DNA of 64,000 bases. Source: Spongilla lacustris. Lineage: Eukaryota; Porifera; Demospongiae; Spongillida; Spongillidae. The translations under genes and the position numbers were made by a program. A model generated the notes under the pieces. That model was given only the letters and a program-made list of their open reading frames with translations. It was not told the origin of the DNA and searched no databases. The DNA is taken from assembly GCA_949361645.1 (NCBI GenBank), contig OX442416.1, positions 4,378,629 to 4,442,628 of the forward strand, in the 5' to 3' direction. Numbering within the stretch: the first letter of the stretch is position 1; every line of letters starts with the position of its first letter. This document shows, in pieces, positions 1 through 10,712 of this stretch.

Positions 1-1530
1 GTCACCTTCCTCACTTCCTACTCATGACAATGGTCACCTTCCTCACTTGCAACTCATGACCATGGTCACCTTCCTCACTTGCAACTCATGACCATGGTCA
101 CCTTCCTCACTTAGTACTCATAATGGTCATCTTCCTCACTTGGTACTCAGAATGGTCACCTTCTTCACTTGGTACTCATGATGTAAACATGGTCACCTTC
201 CTCACTTGCTACTCATGACTATGGCCACCTTCCTCACTTGATACTCATAATGGTCACCTTCCTCACTTGGTACTCATGATGTAAACATGGTCACCTTCCT
301 CACTTGCTACTCATGACCATGGTCACCTTCCTCACTAGGTACTCATGGTCACCTTCCTCACTAGGTACTCATGGTCACCTTCCTCACTAGGTACTCATGG
401 TCACCTTCCTCACTAGGTACTCATGGTCACCTTCCTCACTTGGTATTCATGATGTAATCATGGTCATCATCCTCACTTGGTACTCATAACCATGGTCACC
501 TTCCTCACTAGGTACTCATGGTCACCTTCATCACTTGGTACTCATGATGGTCACCTTCCTCACTTGCTACTCATGACCATGGTCACCTTCCTCACTTGGT
601 ACTCATGACCATGGTCACCTACCTCACTTGCTACTCATGATGGTCACCTTCTTCACTTGGTACTCATGATGGTCACCTTCCTCACTTGGTACTCATGATG
701 GTCACCTTCCTCACTTGGTACTCATGATGGTCACCTTCCTCACTTGGTACTCATGATGGTCACCTTCCTCACTTGGTACTCATGATGGTCACCTGCCTCA
801 TTTGCTACCCATGACCACGGTCACCTTCCTCATTTGCTACTCATGACCATGGTCACCTTCCGCACTTGGTACTCATGATATAATCTTGGTCACATTTCAC
901 GCTTGGTACTCATGACCATGGTCACCTTCCTCACTTGGTACTCATGATGGTCACTTTCCTCACTTGGTACTCATGATGGTCACCTTCCTCACTTGGTACT
1001 CATGATGGTCACCTTCCTCATGTGGTACTCTCATGACCATAGTCATGGATACCAGGTGACCATGATTACATCATGAGTACCAAGTGAGGAAGGTGACCAT
1101 GGCAAATGAGGAAGGTGAGCATGGTCACATCATGAGTACCATGTGAGGAAGGTAACCATGGTCACAAAATGAGTACCAGGTGAGGAAGGTGACCATCATG
1201 AGTACCAAGTGAGGAAGGTGAGCATGGTCATGAGTACCAGGTGAGAAAGGTGATCATGGTCATGAGTACCAGGTGAGGAAGGTGATCATGGTCATGAGTA
1301 CCATGTGAGGAAGGTGAGCATGGTCACCTTCCTCACTTGGTACTCTTGACCATGGTCACCTTACTGATGTGACCCATGGTCACCTTCCTCACTTGGTACT
1401 CATGACTATGATCACCCTGCTCACTTGGTGCTCATGTCCATGGTCACCTTCCTCACCTGGTACTCATTATATGATCATCGTCACCTTCCTCACTTGGTAC
1501 TCGTGAATCCTTAATCACGTTCTGATACTC
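1..1530. repeat. 29-bp minisatellite with an internal inverted block
   Basis: Tandem units of about 29-31 bp carry the core GGTCACCTTCCTCACTTGG followed by TACTCATGAT or close variants. The units read forward at 1-1040, in reverse complement at about 1050-1325, and forward again at 1325-1520. The array ends about 45 bp before the STT3B exon at 1573, so it lies in an intron of that gene. Confidence 0.95.
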
Positions 1531-1572
1531 ATTATATAATCAATTTACCATTTCCTCTCTTTTTTTGCCCAG

Positions 1573-3051
1573 ATGATGACGAGCAGACCACAAAATCTCC
1601 GTCCGAGAATGACCCAGCATCACTTGATGCCACGCCCGTCACAAAGGGTGAAAAGGGAAAGAAATCAAAGAAAGAGCGCAAGGAGAAGGAAAAGGGAGAG
1701 GGCGTGGTAGTCTATGATCGGGTCAGTGAATTTGTTTCAATTTGTACGTTGTATTGTTTGTGCAGTTTGCTAAAGCATTGCTCCAAAGCACACAAAACGT
1801 AGCCTCACTCCTAGTGCAATGTGAAGGGTCTAATTGGATCCATAATGATATTTCTAGTGGTGTTTCCAGTGAATAAAAAATAGTGTCAATATTGTTGTTT
1901 AGTTTTTTAGTACACAGCATCGCCCATCAGATGTGCACCGTGTATGTACATGTACATAAACAGCTCCGTCCAGAATTTGTATTGCAATGGAATTTTACAT
2001 GTGTAAGGTACTTTCAGTTATATTTGCACAAGTTACATGTAGTTCAGTTTTTGTCAGTTGCTGTGGAGAAAATTAACTAATCATCGATTTAGTTCGTGTA
2101 CTAAGCACCACCCCGCCCCCACCCAAAAAATGGCTCGTATTTAAATGAGCATATCGTCCTAATGCATACCTGTTTCAACATTTGTGGAAAGAAATTGTGC
2201 TCTAACAAGGCTTTGAAGAACGGTGCACAGCAGTGCTCGAGATTACGACAATACACTCATTCAAATACGAGCCATTTTTTTTTTGGTGTGGGCAGAGGGG
2301 TGGCTTAGTACACTATGGTACATGCGATACTCGCACATGGGTGGCATGCGAGTCATTAAAATCCGTTGTTGCAACTTACTCTCTTGCTAATTACACTGTA
2401 GATACATGTACACTAATTGAGAACAAACACTTTGACTTATTAACAGTATGCCAGTCTGGGGAGTTTATACAGGGCGGAGCGCCCTGTTTTAGGTATGCTG
2501 TGGGAAACGCTGGGATTGTAGGGAGCATGTTCATGTTTAACCCCCAATACCAGCTGTTGCGGTACCGCTACAAATGTGTGGGTGGTGTCGAACTTATTTA
2601 AAAAAATTTCGTTACTAAACCAAAAAAAAGCTTGAAGCACATTTCAACAGTAATAGACAAATGCAATTATTAATTACGCGTTACTAAACATGGTTAAAAT
2701 GCGTTGCCGCATGTTACTCAATTTGTCGCGGTACCAGGACGATTGCCTCCTAATCTTTCTTGATTTAACCCCAATCTAATGTTATTTGAAATTTATGGGA
2801 ACATTGCTGTTCGGTGTCCTTACCGCGTATGACTGTCCTCCTCCCCAGGCCAAGATCCTAAAGCACCACCTGGACCAGGACCCCGCCCAGGCAGGTGCGG
2901 GTGCCTACTTTGCCTCCTTCAGCAACATTGGCTCCATTGTCATCCTCCTCATCCTCATGTTCCTCGTCCTCTTTGCTGTGCACTGCACCTGGGTCACGGG
3001 CAACGCCTACTCCAGTCCGTCTGTTGTCTTAGCGACGAATAATCCTGACGG
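1573..3051 (+). CDS. STT3B: STT3B-type oligosaccharyltransferase catalytic subunit, two middle exons
   Basis: Two exons are visible here. Exon 1573-1721 is preceded by TTTTTTGCCCAG and followed by GTCAGT; it encodes an acidic then lysine-rich loop. Exon 2849-3051 is preceded by CTCCCCAG and followed by GTAAGC; it encodes a hydrophobic membrane segment and then FAVHCTWVTGNAYSSPSVVL, which closely matches the last transmembrane region and start of the lumenal domain of animal STT3. The phases fit: 149 nt ending at phase 0, then 203 nt ending at phase 2, which joins the exon at 18727. STT3 transfers the Glc3Man9GlcNAc2 glycan from dolichol to Asn-X-Ser/Thr in the ER. The variable charged loop resembles STT3B more than STT3A, but the paralogue choice is inference. 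Upstream exons for the N-terminal transmembrane part lie outside the window. Confidence 0.95.
2096..2313. mobile_element. Foldback MITE-like element in STT3B intron
   Basis: The ends form an inverted repeat of about 54 bp. GTGTACTAAGC at 2096 pairs with GCTTAGTACAC ending at 2313, and both arms run through a C/G-rich stretch, an A/T run and ATGGCTCGTATTT(A/G)AATGAG. The spacer of about 105 bp has no coding signal. No clear target duplication was found. Confidence 0.7.
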
Positions 3052-4060
3052 GTAAGCTGCAGGCTTGTGCACTGGGCTACGTGTCCATTGTTTGTGTGGG
3101 TGCGTATAGATTATTTTTATGCTCACTGATCATCTAATGACGCTTGTGAATAAATGGTGGATGGAAAAATACCAAATGGTTACGCTACTTTTAATGAACA
3201 TGTACATGCATGTGTACTTTGCCTAAGGTACATGTACGTACGTCATTTCATAACAGATGTATTTTGTATCTGCGCTGATTTACATGTATCTCACGTATAT
3301 TAACTCTGGTTAGCACAGAAATTTGTATCTACCTTATCTGTATGTAACCTTAATTTGTGTCAATAAAAGTTGGCGCGGAGTGCGTACTATTGCTGTTGAG
3401 AGCAATTTTCCCAGACATGTACAGTGAAGTTGCTAAGAATTTTTCGTGTTCTAAGGCCAGATACATGGCCACTTTCGGGTTGGCACCTTACCTGTTAGAT
3501 GTACTAGGTTAAAGATGACTGTTTTGTTCTACTTTTTGATGAATCTTTGAATAAAAAAGTGCAGTTAGATATCTACCTTCGCTTTTGGAATGGGAATGAA
3601 GTCCAAAGCAGATATTTTACATCAATTTTTATGGGCCGGGCTAGGGCTGTAGATATTGAGGAAGACCTGAAAAAAGCTATAGAATCCCTGCAAAAGGCAA
3701 ACCTTCTCTAACTAAGGGCCTAATGTTATTGAAAGGTGTTTGAAGACCTTCAGATTGAAATTCAGTTAAAGATTCTAAATATTGGTTCATGTGGGCTGCA
3801 TGTCATACATTTACATGGAGCATTTAGAAGTGCTATGTCAGAGACTGGGTGGGACATAGAAACTGAGATTGAGAAATACAAACAATGAATATACTATACC
3901 TCTCTAACACTTTGTTTTCAATTATGATTCTGTGCATGCTGTGTAATATGGTAGAAGTGGAAGTTTTGTTTCAGTTTGTTTAGGTACTAGCTAGACAAGT
4001 CAGGGAAAATAAATTATGCATGGCATGAAAAATCATGGAAAGTCAGGGGAAATGATATAA
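3052..4060. other. Intronic stretch without recognisable gene
   Basis: Start of the 15.7-kb STT3B intron. It is AT-rich and contains several GTACATGTA-type palindromes but no convincing ORF, repeat or RNA gene. Confidence 0.6.
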
Positions 4061-4074
4061 TGAAACCTGTATGA

Positions 4075-4180
4075 ACCATGTGGACAATGCATCCTATCTT
4101 ATGAAGGATGATGGCAGATCTTTACCCGTTGGGAGTGTCGCAATTGGTATATGTTGGAGGCCTCGGTCTCAACCTGTGGT
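4075..4180. repeat. Roughly 100-bp dispersed duplicate shared with 5680-5780
   Basis: About 100 bp, from the CATGTGGACAATGC stretch to the TTGGAGGCC..CAACCTG stretch, recurs with few changes at 5685-5780. The second copy overlaps the N-terminal part of the BEN-like fragment at 5515-5778. The copies are in the same orientation about 1.6 kb apart. Confidence 0.7.
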
Positions 4181-4234
4181 TCATTTTTAGATTAATTCTA
4201 ATGAACTATGAAGAAGATACTGCTCTTAAGGGAT

Positions 4235-4510
4235 TTGGCGTGAAAAGTGGTCACAGATTCATGCAGGACAATGACCCATAGCACACCTCTAAACTCACTG
4301 CATCATTTCTCCAGCGCAACCATGTCAATTGGAGAACACCTGCAGAATCTCCGCATTGCAGTCCGATTGAAAACCTGTGGCATGAAATGAAAGAGTTTTG
4401 TAGTGAAGCCTCGTACAAAGGATGAACTTGTTGATGCCATTTTAAGCAGTTTTGGAGCACAGTAGACATGTCAGAAGTACATCAGGCACCTGAGCAATGT
4501 ACATGACACA
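4235..4510 (+). pseudogene. Tc1/mariner transposase C-terminal relic
   Basis: Conceptual translation, with an in-frame stop after the QDNDP motif and a frameshift near 4395, gives RFMQDNDP, HTSKLTASFL and TPAESPHCSPIENLWHEMKE. These are the hallmarks of the DDE/D transposase C-terminal half in Tc1/mariner (QDNDPKHT-like and SPDLNPIENLW-like motifs). Only about 90 residues remain. The element is dead and sits in the STT3B intron. No terminal inverted repeats were identified. Confidence 0.85.
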
Positions 4511-5514
4511 CTTACCCATAGGATAGCATTGATATATGTGCATGTGACCATCTAATGGCCAGCATGTGTCATGTGGGTGTGCCCATCCAATCCTCTGACG
4601 TCCAACTACTATCATCAGCTATTGTCAATATCTATTCTTGTCGAGGCGTTTCATGCGAACAGAACATACATGTACACAATGCCAGTGCTAGAAATAGCAG
4701 CCAGCCATCGGCCATTTCTGGGCACTTGAAGTTAAATGACCAACCAAACGTGCTATTGATCTTCATTGTGTCCAGTCAGCTGCATGCATAAACATGGTAC
4801 CCACGACGCAGTTTTAGTTGATAATTGTATTCATGTATCCCAACAGCTGCTGTAGTGCGTTAAGGCAGTAATTAGAGTATAGTAATGAAGTGCACAGATA
4901 TTGATCCTCTATGCAGTTAAACAAAGCGCTGTTTCTTGCACGACGTTTCTGAAATGGATAAAGGAATATGACAAAGAATGTTGCATGTTTTCATGGCTTC
5001 AGCAACAAATGGATTGTTCGGGCGCTTAGAAGTGCAAAACTGTTCGAACACTTATTTGTACCCACGTGACACCAATATGTATCAGTATGGTTGTACTCTG
5101 TAACTCATGATAATTTTGACAACTAATGCTACATGTGTACATGCGATGACCGGGCAAAGCAGGCCAATGGCCAGACAATGTATGTGTTGACTGGTCAAAT
5201 GTCCAGCCATTTATGACAAACTATTTTTAGCACTGCAGTGCATGCACATTTACAACAAGCTTGTGAAGCAATGTAACTAAGGTGCGATAACCAGCTGCTT
5301 CACCATTCAATTGAATAACCTTTGGAACGTGTTTAATATATCAAAGAGTATCATGCCAAATAATTTGTACACCCAAATGAAGCTTAGACAAACAACATAT
5401 AATCATCCTCTCAGCCTCTTACCATTTTGCTGGATTGCTTCTGTGCATTTCTTCCAGATTGTTTCAAACTCCGTTGGACATCTCCAGAAGTGAGGAAACT
5501 GCCTAAACATGATA

Positions 5515-5778
5515 TTACAACTCTTCTACTGGTAGACCAAGCAAATGACCTTGTCCAAATGGAGTACAGCGCTTCAGTACATGTATATCCTCCCCAAATA
5601 TAGCCTGTCTTGCTAGCTTTACAGCAAGGCTGCCTGCATGCTTCTCTCCCTTCTGTTTAGAATACAGTTGAAGTACTGTTTCCACATGGACAATGCTTCC
5701 TATCTTATGAAGGATGATGGCAGGTCCTTGCCCGTTGGGAGTGTCACAATTGGTATAGGTTGGAGGCCTTGACCTCAA
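5515..5778 (-). pseudogene. BEN-domain-like fragment
   Basis: An 87-codon open frame includes IGSIVHVETVLQLY, SLAVKLARQAIFGED and KRCTPFGQGHLLGLPVEEL. The LAVKLAR-x-IFGE followed by CTP and a Leu/Pro/Glu end resembles BEN-like domains seen in many invertebrate multicopy genes and transposons. Assignment is by memory of family patterns and is tentative. It begins without a good ATG and has no visible partner exons, so a decayed or partial copy is most likely. Its 5' end is the region duplicated at 4075-4180. Confidence 0.45.
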
Positions 5779-6394
5779 CCTGTTTAGTGTAAGAAGAAGA
5801 AGAGCTTCGTACTGCTAGTGAAAGAGGTGGTAGTTCATTGTTATCAATATCCAAATGAACTGTCACAACACTGTGGTCTATACGTACAGGTTGGCCATTT
5901 ATATCTCGCTGGACATTAAATGGCGATGGCTGACTCCAGTTTCATTCCTTGGTCGTGACTGCACTGATTTAAATGGTGGTGAGAATGGTGACTCTGATGT
6001 AGCTGAAGGCTGTGTTGAGGTTGTGGGATTGTTCTATGGTCGTGACTGCACTGATGGCATTGTGGTGCTTCCTATAGCCAACTGCTGAACTGTTGAAGAT
6101 TAGAGGCAATTCCAAGGTGTGCTTCAATGTTGGATAGTTGTATCTGCAAACTAGCAAGGGTCCAGCTCTATATGTGTTGAACGATTGCAGATTATCATTT
6201 CCAAATTCACATACACACACTTGTACACACTTGTCAACAGCTCACCAGGCACAGATGCATTGAAGTCATTACTGCAATCCTCACTAGTGTGATGTCTGTG
6301 TAATGTTAGTTGATGAGGGGTTCCTGATGATAGTATTGTACATGTAGAAGCATTGATAAAGACAGGTCTGTGATTGCATAGCATAACATAAGAT

Positions 6395-6817
6395 CTAACC
6401 CTCTCCCGAGGTATTCTCCTTAACATGATCACTATACAAAAATGAACAATACTGTAATTGCCTAAGAAGCCTACTCTTGCTGGTTACTAAGTAGATGCTG
6501 AAGGCGACAATACCCGTCTGCGAAGTTCGTTCAGTCAATGCTTCATAAGGAGGACTGATGGTGAGGTCTCGCACCTCTGGAGACAAGGAAGCAATGCCAT
6601 AGTCGAACTTAGTTTTTTGTGCGGATATCCTTTGTGTCTGAAATTGCGCTGTACCAAGAACAGCTCTTGAGTCTCCAACCTTTGCTACAAGATGAATAAA
6701 ATGTGTATAAATCAGTGCAGTAACAAAACTCCTGTCATGAATTAGTTGAGTAGGTCGACAGCACCCCCCCCCCCCCCCCCACTGGCTGGTTGAATTGGCC
6801 AACAGCAACCAGTACAT
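6395..6817 (-). pseudogene. Retrotransposon gag-like relic
   Basis: The frame contains KFDYGIASLSPEVRDLTISP and then PYEALTERT, which closely resembles the gag signature (TKFDYVV.SL.PE...EVRDLI..PP...Y..LK..L..RT) common in invertebrate LTR and Penelope-like multicopy proteins. Upstream the frame degenerates into a poly-G/poly-C tract at about 6765-6781, and no protease or RT is nearby on this strand. It is a short, isolated and decayed piece within the STT3B intron. Confidence 0.65.
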
Positions 6818-7313
6818 AGGAGTGGTGATGCCAGCAACAAGGTGTTTTATGAGTCGGCTGGCACAAGACTCATTTCAGCTTGACCCTTTTCCATTTGAAA
6901 AGGAACTAAAATGGAACCATGTGAACCATGAAGCGAGAAATAGTTACTAAGCACCAGCATACAGTACGCTAGCTAAACTGGCCCTAGCTTCCCACAGTCT
7001 TATTCTTATCTCAGCTTTCTGGATTCCAAGACTACATGTCGCCCTGGGTATCTCCTTTCTTAAGCGACTCTGGCAAGTAGATGATTTCCATTTTTCTGCA
7101 CAAAGTTTAGGTACCCAAACCCTACACATACACTACGTACAACTAAACTCACTACAGCAACAACAACAAAAAAGAATCATTTAAAGTTTTGTATTTATTC
7201 AGCAAGTGCAATGTGCTACGTACAACTAAATATAATAATTGATAATGCTTATATATTCAATAAGTGCACAATGAAGGAATAGACGGTGGCCATGCTTGGA
7301 GAGACGCTGGTAA

Positions 7314-7529
7314 TTAAGAATATTCACTGGCTATTCCTGCAGTTTTTGCGGAAGGTTTTTCCTGCAGAAAGCTATGCAGAGCATAAGGCTGTGCTGTGTA
7401 TACGTCCATGGCGAACGGATTTGGCGTTTGCAGCGAAGTAGTAGTTTTATGTTTGGTCTCTTCTTCAATCTTATTGAAATCTGGCAACCACTTTAGACTC
7501 CTTATTTCGTCCAAAATTAACTAAGTCCC
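7314..7529 (-). CDS. Terminal exon of an unrecognised antisense gene
   Basis: The frame is open from a possible acceptor (GGACTTAG, just above 7529) to TAA near 7314. It encodes about 70 residues with a coding-like composition (EIRSLKWLPDFNKIEEETKH, then a Thr/Pro/Ala-rich tail ending in SEYS). No domain was recognised. It lies antisense within the large STT3B intron, downstream on the same strand of the exons at 7850-8360, and could be the end of the same transcript. Confidence 0.4.
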
Positions 7530-7874
7530 TTTCATTCCAACCTATGTCGGCGTAGGTTAACTTGTCAATATGAATTACATGTATACGAATCGCCAGGTGA
7601 ACCTATGTTCGATCTAGCTATCCATGCCTCCCTGACACTTCCCCCGATAGAGATTAAAGGTTACAATACAGTGAATTAGTTCAAACTCAGCCTACTATGA
7701 CAATATTATTTCTTAAGGGTTCAATTTAAACTTAGTAAATCCCTACCACCAATGTTCAAGGTTCTCTGTACAAAGTTTGCGAACTTTATCCTTTATTTTA
7801 AGTTCATTAAATCGAGCAATTGATTCAGACCATGTTCCAGTCGTAAACCATTAGTAAAATAGACAATGGCGGCC

Positions 7875-8345
7875 TGTGAAGTATTCAATGACTGTTATTA
7901 CCTTACTGTGTTCATCTTCACATTCATTTGTTAATTGTTCTAAAACATCACTCCCTAGAACCGATGACAAGTACTGTTCATCAAATGCAGGAAACGTTGC
8001 TGATTGCACCCACTTTCTAAAGTCTTCCTGCAATGAAATTGTTATATCAGTATAGCTCGTCTCTTAACTAAAAATAACAATAATCCCTACCACCATTGTC
8101 TCCTCTTCTTTCTTCGTCTTGTCTTTTTGCCATTGCCATTAAAGAAGACCTGCTTGGATGGTGTTACACCATTCTGTGATGATACAGTAAGAGTAAGTTT
8201 AAACCAAATTAAAAAAAAAAAACATACTCCTATCATGGCCTCAAGGGGAACAGTGTCTATTCCCAGTTCAACCATCATGTCTTCGCGGAGGGCAGAACAC
8301 TGTTCCCCATTTAAAGACCGAACCTTTACCATCATAATGGTGCTC
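7875..8345 (-). CDS. Three candidate exons of an unrecognised antisense gene
   Basis: Minus-strand candidate exons in order: about 8228-8345 (MMVKVRSLNGEQCSALREDM and onward, donor GTATGT); about 8089-8194 after an acceptor ATCATCACAG (KQVFFNGNGKKTRRRKKRRQ, basic, then TAG if unspliced); and about 7890-8030 after TTCATTGCAG (EDFRKWVQSATFPAFDEQYL to DEHSK, donor GTAATA). The splice signals are good but joining phases are not proven. No known domain was recognised; the Arg/Lys stretch could be a nuclear signal. The set sits inside the STT3B intron. Confidence 0.4.
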
Positions 8346-8988
8346 TTGATTGTGGGCTGACAATAGAGAAGAGGTTATATGCATAGCAACCAATTTTTAA
8401 TTGAGGTTCATCACTTCTCTCACGACTTCCATCTCCGGAGTCATCGTTGAGCACACTTCTATAAAGTAGGTAACAGCTTGTTGGTCCTCCTTCGCCTCTT
8501 TGTACTGATTAAATTGATCAGAATTCATTTCACATTTCTGCAGAAGGCAGTGCGCAGCTCCTCAACATTATTCCGCTTATTGTTATCTCATCCCCACTAG
8601 TATTGGCATGGCATATCATTAAAAGTTCATTTACGCGCTAACTTTAATACCATACTTAACAAAAGAAATGTGCACCACTAGCAGCCTAGGTTCTTAAGCG
8701 CTTTCAATATTGCTGCACAGCAATCATGCATGTTTTCCAAAGCTCTTCAAATTCTGTAGGGGAATTAGCGTATTGAGGAATAATATGGTTTTAAGCTGTT
8801 GCAGTTCCTTTGTAGGCAGAGCTGGCAAGGATCGAGTGCCCATTGGAGTGCACAGCTTTAAATCCTCATCCCCAAACAGTGCATCTTAGCACTGTAATGG
8901 TCACTGCAATATTAGTGCTGTAGCGGTCTTTTTATGACACAAAAAAAATATTTTTGGTTATTTCTCCTACATGTATGTATATCATTAT

Positions 8989-9494
8989 TTATTGCACTAC
9001 TACTGGATATTTTGGTATTAAATTAAACTTATGGTTTAACGTTTGGAAATGACCGGATTTCGGCTTAGGCAGTATCATGATATTGCACAGTACACAATGA
9101 TATAGGGCCATCTTATTCCTTTTATTACGGCCACTTCTACGTAACGTCAATGACACATTCTTAATGGCAGATTCTACTTCCGGTGGCAATATTTTGTCCT
9201 TCGTTCGGCCGTATGTGCAGATCTTCAGCATGCTACACATACACCACACTGCACCACACTTCCCACACATCTGCAATGGACGACCATTGGACCCCTTGTG
9301 AGAGGGTGGTATTTTCTAATCCTATTCCTGAATCTTAGTACGGAAGTGGCATGCAGGGGCACTCCATGATCAGGCCATACCAGGAAGTGGAACTTTATTA
9401 TCTTGCTTGAACCAATGAAGGCAAATCGTACACATCGCTGATATCCTTCAGGAACTATTTCAGCTTTATTGATGCTGTAGTTAGATACTCGCAT
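8989..9494 (-). pseudogene. Protein tyrosine phosphatase catalytic-domain fragment
   Basis: The frame at 9225-9494 encodes KIIKFHFLVWPDHGVPLHAT and then RGPMVVHC. This is the WPD-loop motif (WPDHGVP) and the start of the P-loop (VVHC) of classical animal PTPs at the right spacing. The expected HCSAGVGRTG loop is replaced by HC followed by unrelated residues, consistent with a small deletion or broken exon junction. A further open frame to 8989 shows only weak resemblance to the end of a PTP domain. The catalytic loop is lost, so this is a relic or a badly aligned exon. Confidence 0.7.
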
Positions 9495-9720
9495 GTATCA
9501 ACAGACGGTACATTTAGCTACTAGTAAATTTCAGTGCCATGCAGGGGCACTCCATGGTCTGGCCATACCAGAAAATGGAACTTTATTATCTTGCTTGAAC
9601 CTAAGAAAACAACCATGCCTAATTGTACACATCGCTGATATACTTCAGGAATTATTTTAGCAGTTATCCAAGGTTCTTCTGCTTTAGATAGATACTCGCA
9701 TGTATTAATGCAGACGGTGC
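9350..9720. repeat. Tandem duplication of about 185 bp covering the PTP WPD-loop exon
   Basis: CATGCAGGGGCACTCCATG (about 9350) and the following roughly 180 bp repeat at 9538-9720, ending in both copies with the ACTCGCATGTAT and ACGGT-GCATTTAG-like stretch. Both copies on the minus strand carry FHFLVWPDHGVPLH. The second copy has stops and indels. This looks like a local exon duplication followed by decay. Confidence 0.8.
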
Positions 9721-9907
9721 ATTTAGTACTAGTAAATTTCCTCGAACATGATGGCAGTTATGACATTCCATTGTGCTGTGCACGGCTTTTGCTATTTACC
9801 AATAACTTTGTATATCATATGCTTAATAATTCTTTAAATAAAAATATGACCATCATATCCATCATATGCCTAGTGGCATGCCGCCCTGTGCTATTCCTGT
9901 AGAAGGC

Positions 9908-10093
9908 TTATGCTATCCGCCAGGACAAGGCCTTTAGCCCATCCGCAGCAGCAGCTCCGCCTCTGGAGGGGGCTGAGTTAAAGGACTCGGAGTCGGAGGA
10001 CGAAATAGTCGGAGGACGAATTTCGTCCTCCGACTCGTCCTCCAAAAACCGGCTCCCAATGTCATCCTCTATTGTCTTCTGATCTGACATCTA
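9908..10093 (-). CDS. Acidic terminal exon of an unrecognised antisense gene
   Basis: The exon is preceded by TTTCATTTGCATGTAG and opens ATG TCA GAT CAG, ending at TAA (9905-9907). It encodes about 60 residues rich in Asp/Glu/Ser (EDDIGSRFLEDESEDEIRPP) and then Ala/Gly. Part of it is an internal DNA palindrome near 10000-10035 (CGGAGGACGAA and TTCGTCCTCCG). It is probably the end of the gene that includes 10154-10669, but the simple splice join gives a phase conflict, so the link is uncertain. Confidence 0.4.
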
Positions 10094-10153
10094 CATGCAA
10101 ATGAAAGAGAGTGTAAAAGCAACACAACAAAGAAGTTGAATTGTTTATTACCT

Positions 10154-10669
10154 TTACCTGTTTAAATCTTCCAGGGATATGTGTTCAACGGAGGCATGCC
10201 GCGGCTTAAATAGTGCCGAAGTATAATAATTTAATCGGTGTGCTTTAAAAATAAAGTGGAAAAGCCTCCCATAATAAACCTCCAGCCCCCCCTGGTTGAC
10301 AAATCGACCATAGTTGGCACCATCATGGAGAAGGGAATACCACGCCCTCCTCACTCCATTCCCCTCCCTGACCAGCAGGTAGTCCGTATTTTCCTGGTCA
10401 TCTCTAACACATGACTCTCGTTGAGATACATGTTCTCATTTATGACAACGCAACGGATGTTATTGGCAGGTGTAGTGTGCGTGATGGTTGCCCACAGGTG
10501 GTCCTGAAGTTGCTGCTTCAGTGCACCTGGGAGAACCTCGTCGTCCACTAGGTGGCATTGGTGCAGGCCAGCCCTCTCCCCAAGGAGGCGGCAGTTGGTG
10601 AGGAGGAGGACTAGTGGGAGAAACTGGAGAAATACATGCGCCCATGGGGGCACGGGCTACGCAGCACAA
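10154..10669 (-). CDS. Unrecognised antisense gene exon(s), frame broken near 10400
   Basis: Two overlapping frames look coding. The upstream one (10660-10400) reads LVDDEVLPGALKQQLQDHLW and onward to NENMYLNESHVLEM. The downstream one (about 10430-10157) reads DYLLVREGNG, AWYSLLHDGANYGRFVNQGG and FKPRHASVEHISLEDLNR, with a donor CAG|GTAAAG at its end. The switch between frames near 10400 implies a one-base indel, a sequencing error or an unseen intron. The upstream part shares sequence (GGGCGCATG, and CAACTGCCGCCTCCTT) with the exon repeated in the array at 10713-12340. No domain was recognised with confidence. Confidence 0.45.
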
Positions 10670-10712
10670 GTACTCTAGATATCTGATCGTAAGAAATCAT
10701 AATTAATGCATA

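Noticed and set aside
2233..2601. 122-codon ORF on +
   Set aside because: It begins inside the foldback element and spans an STT3B intron; composition and start do not support coding.
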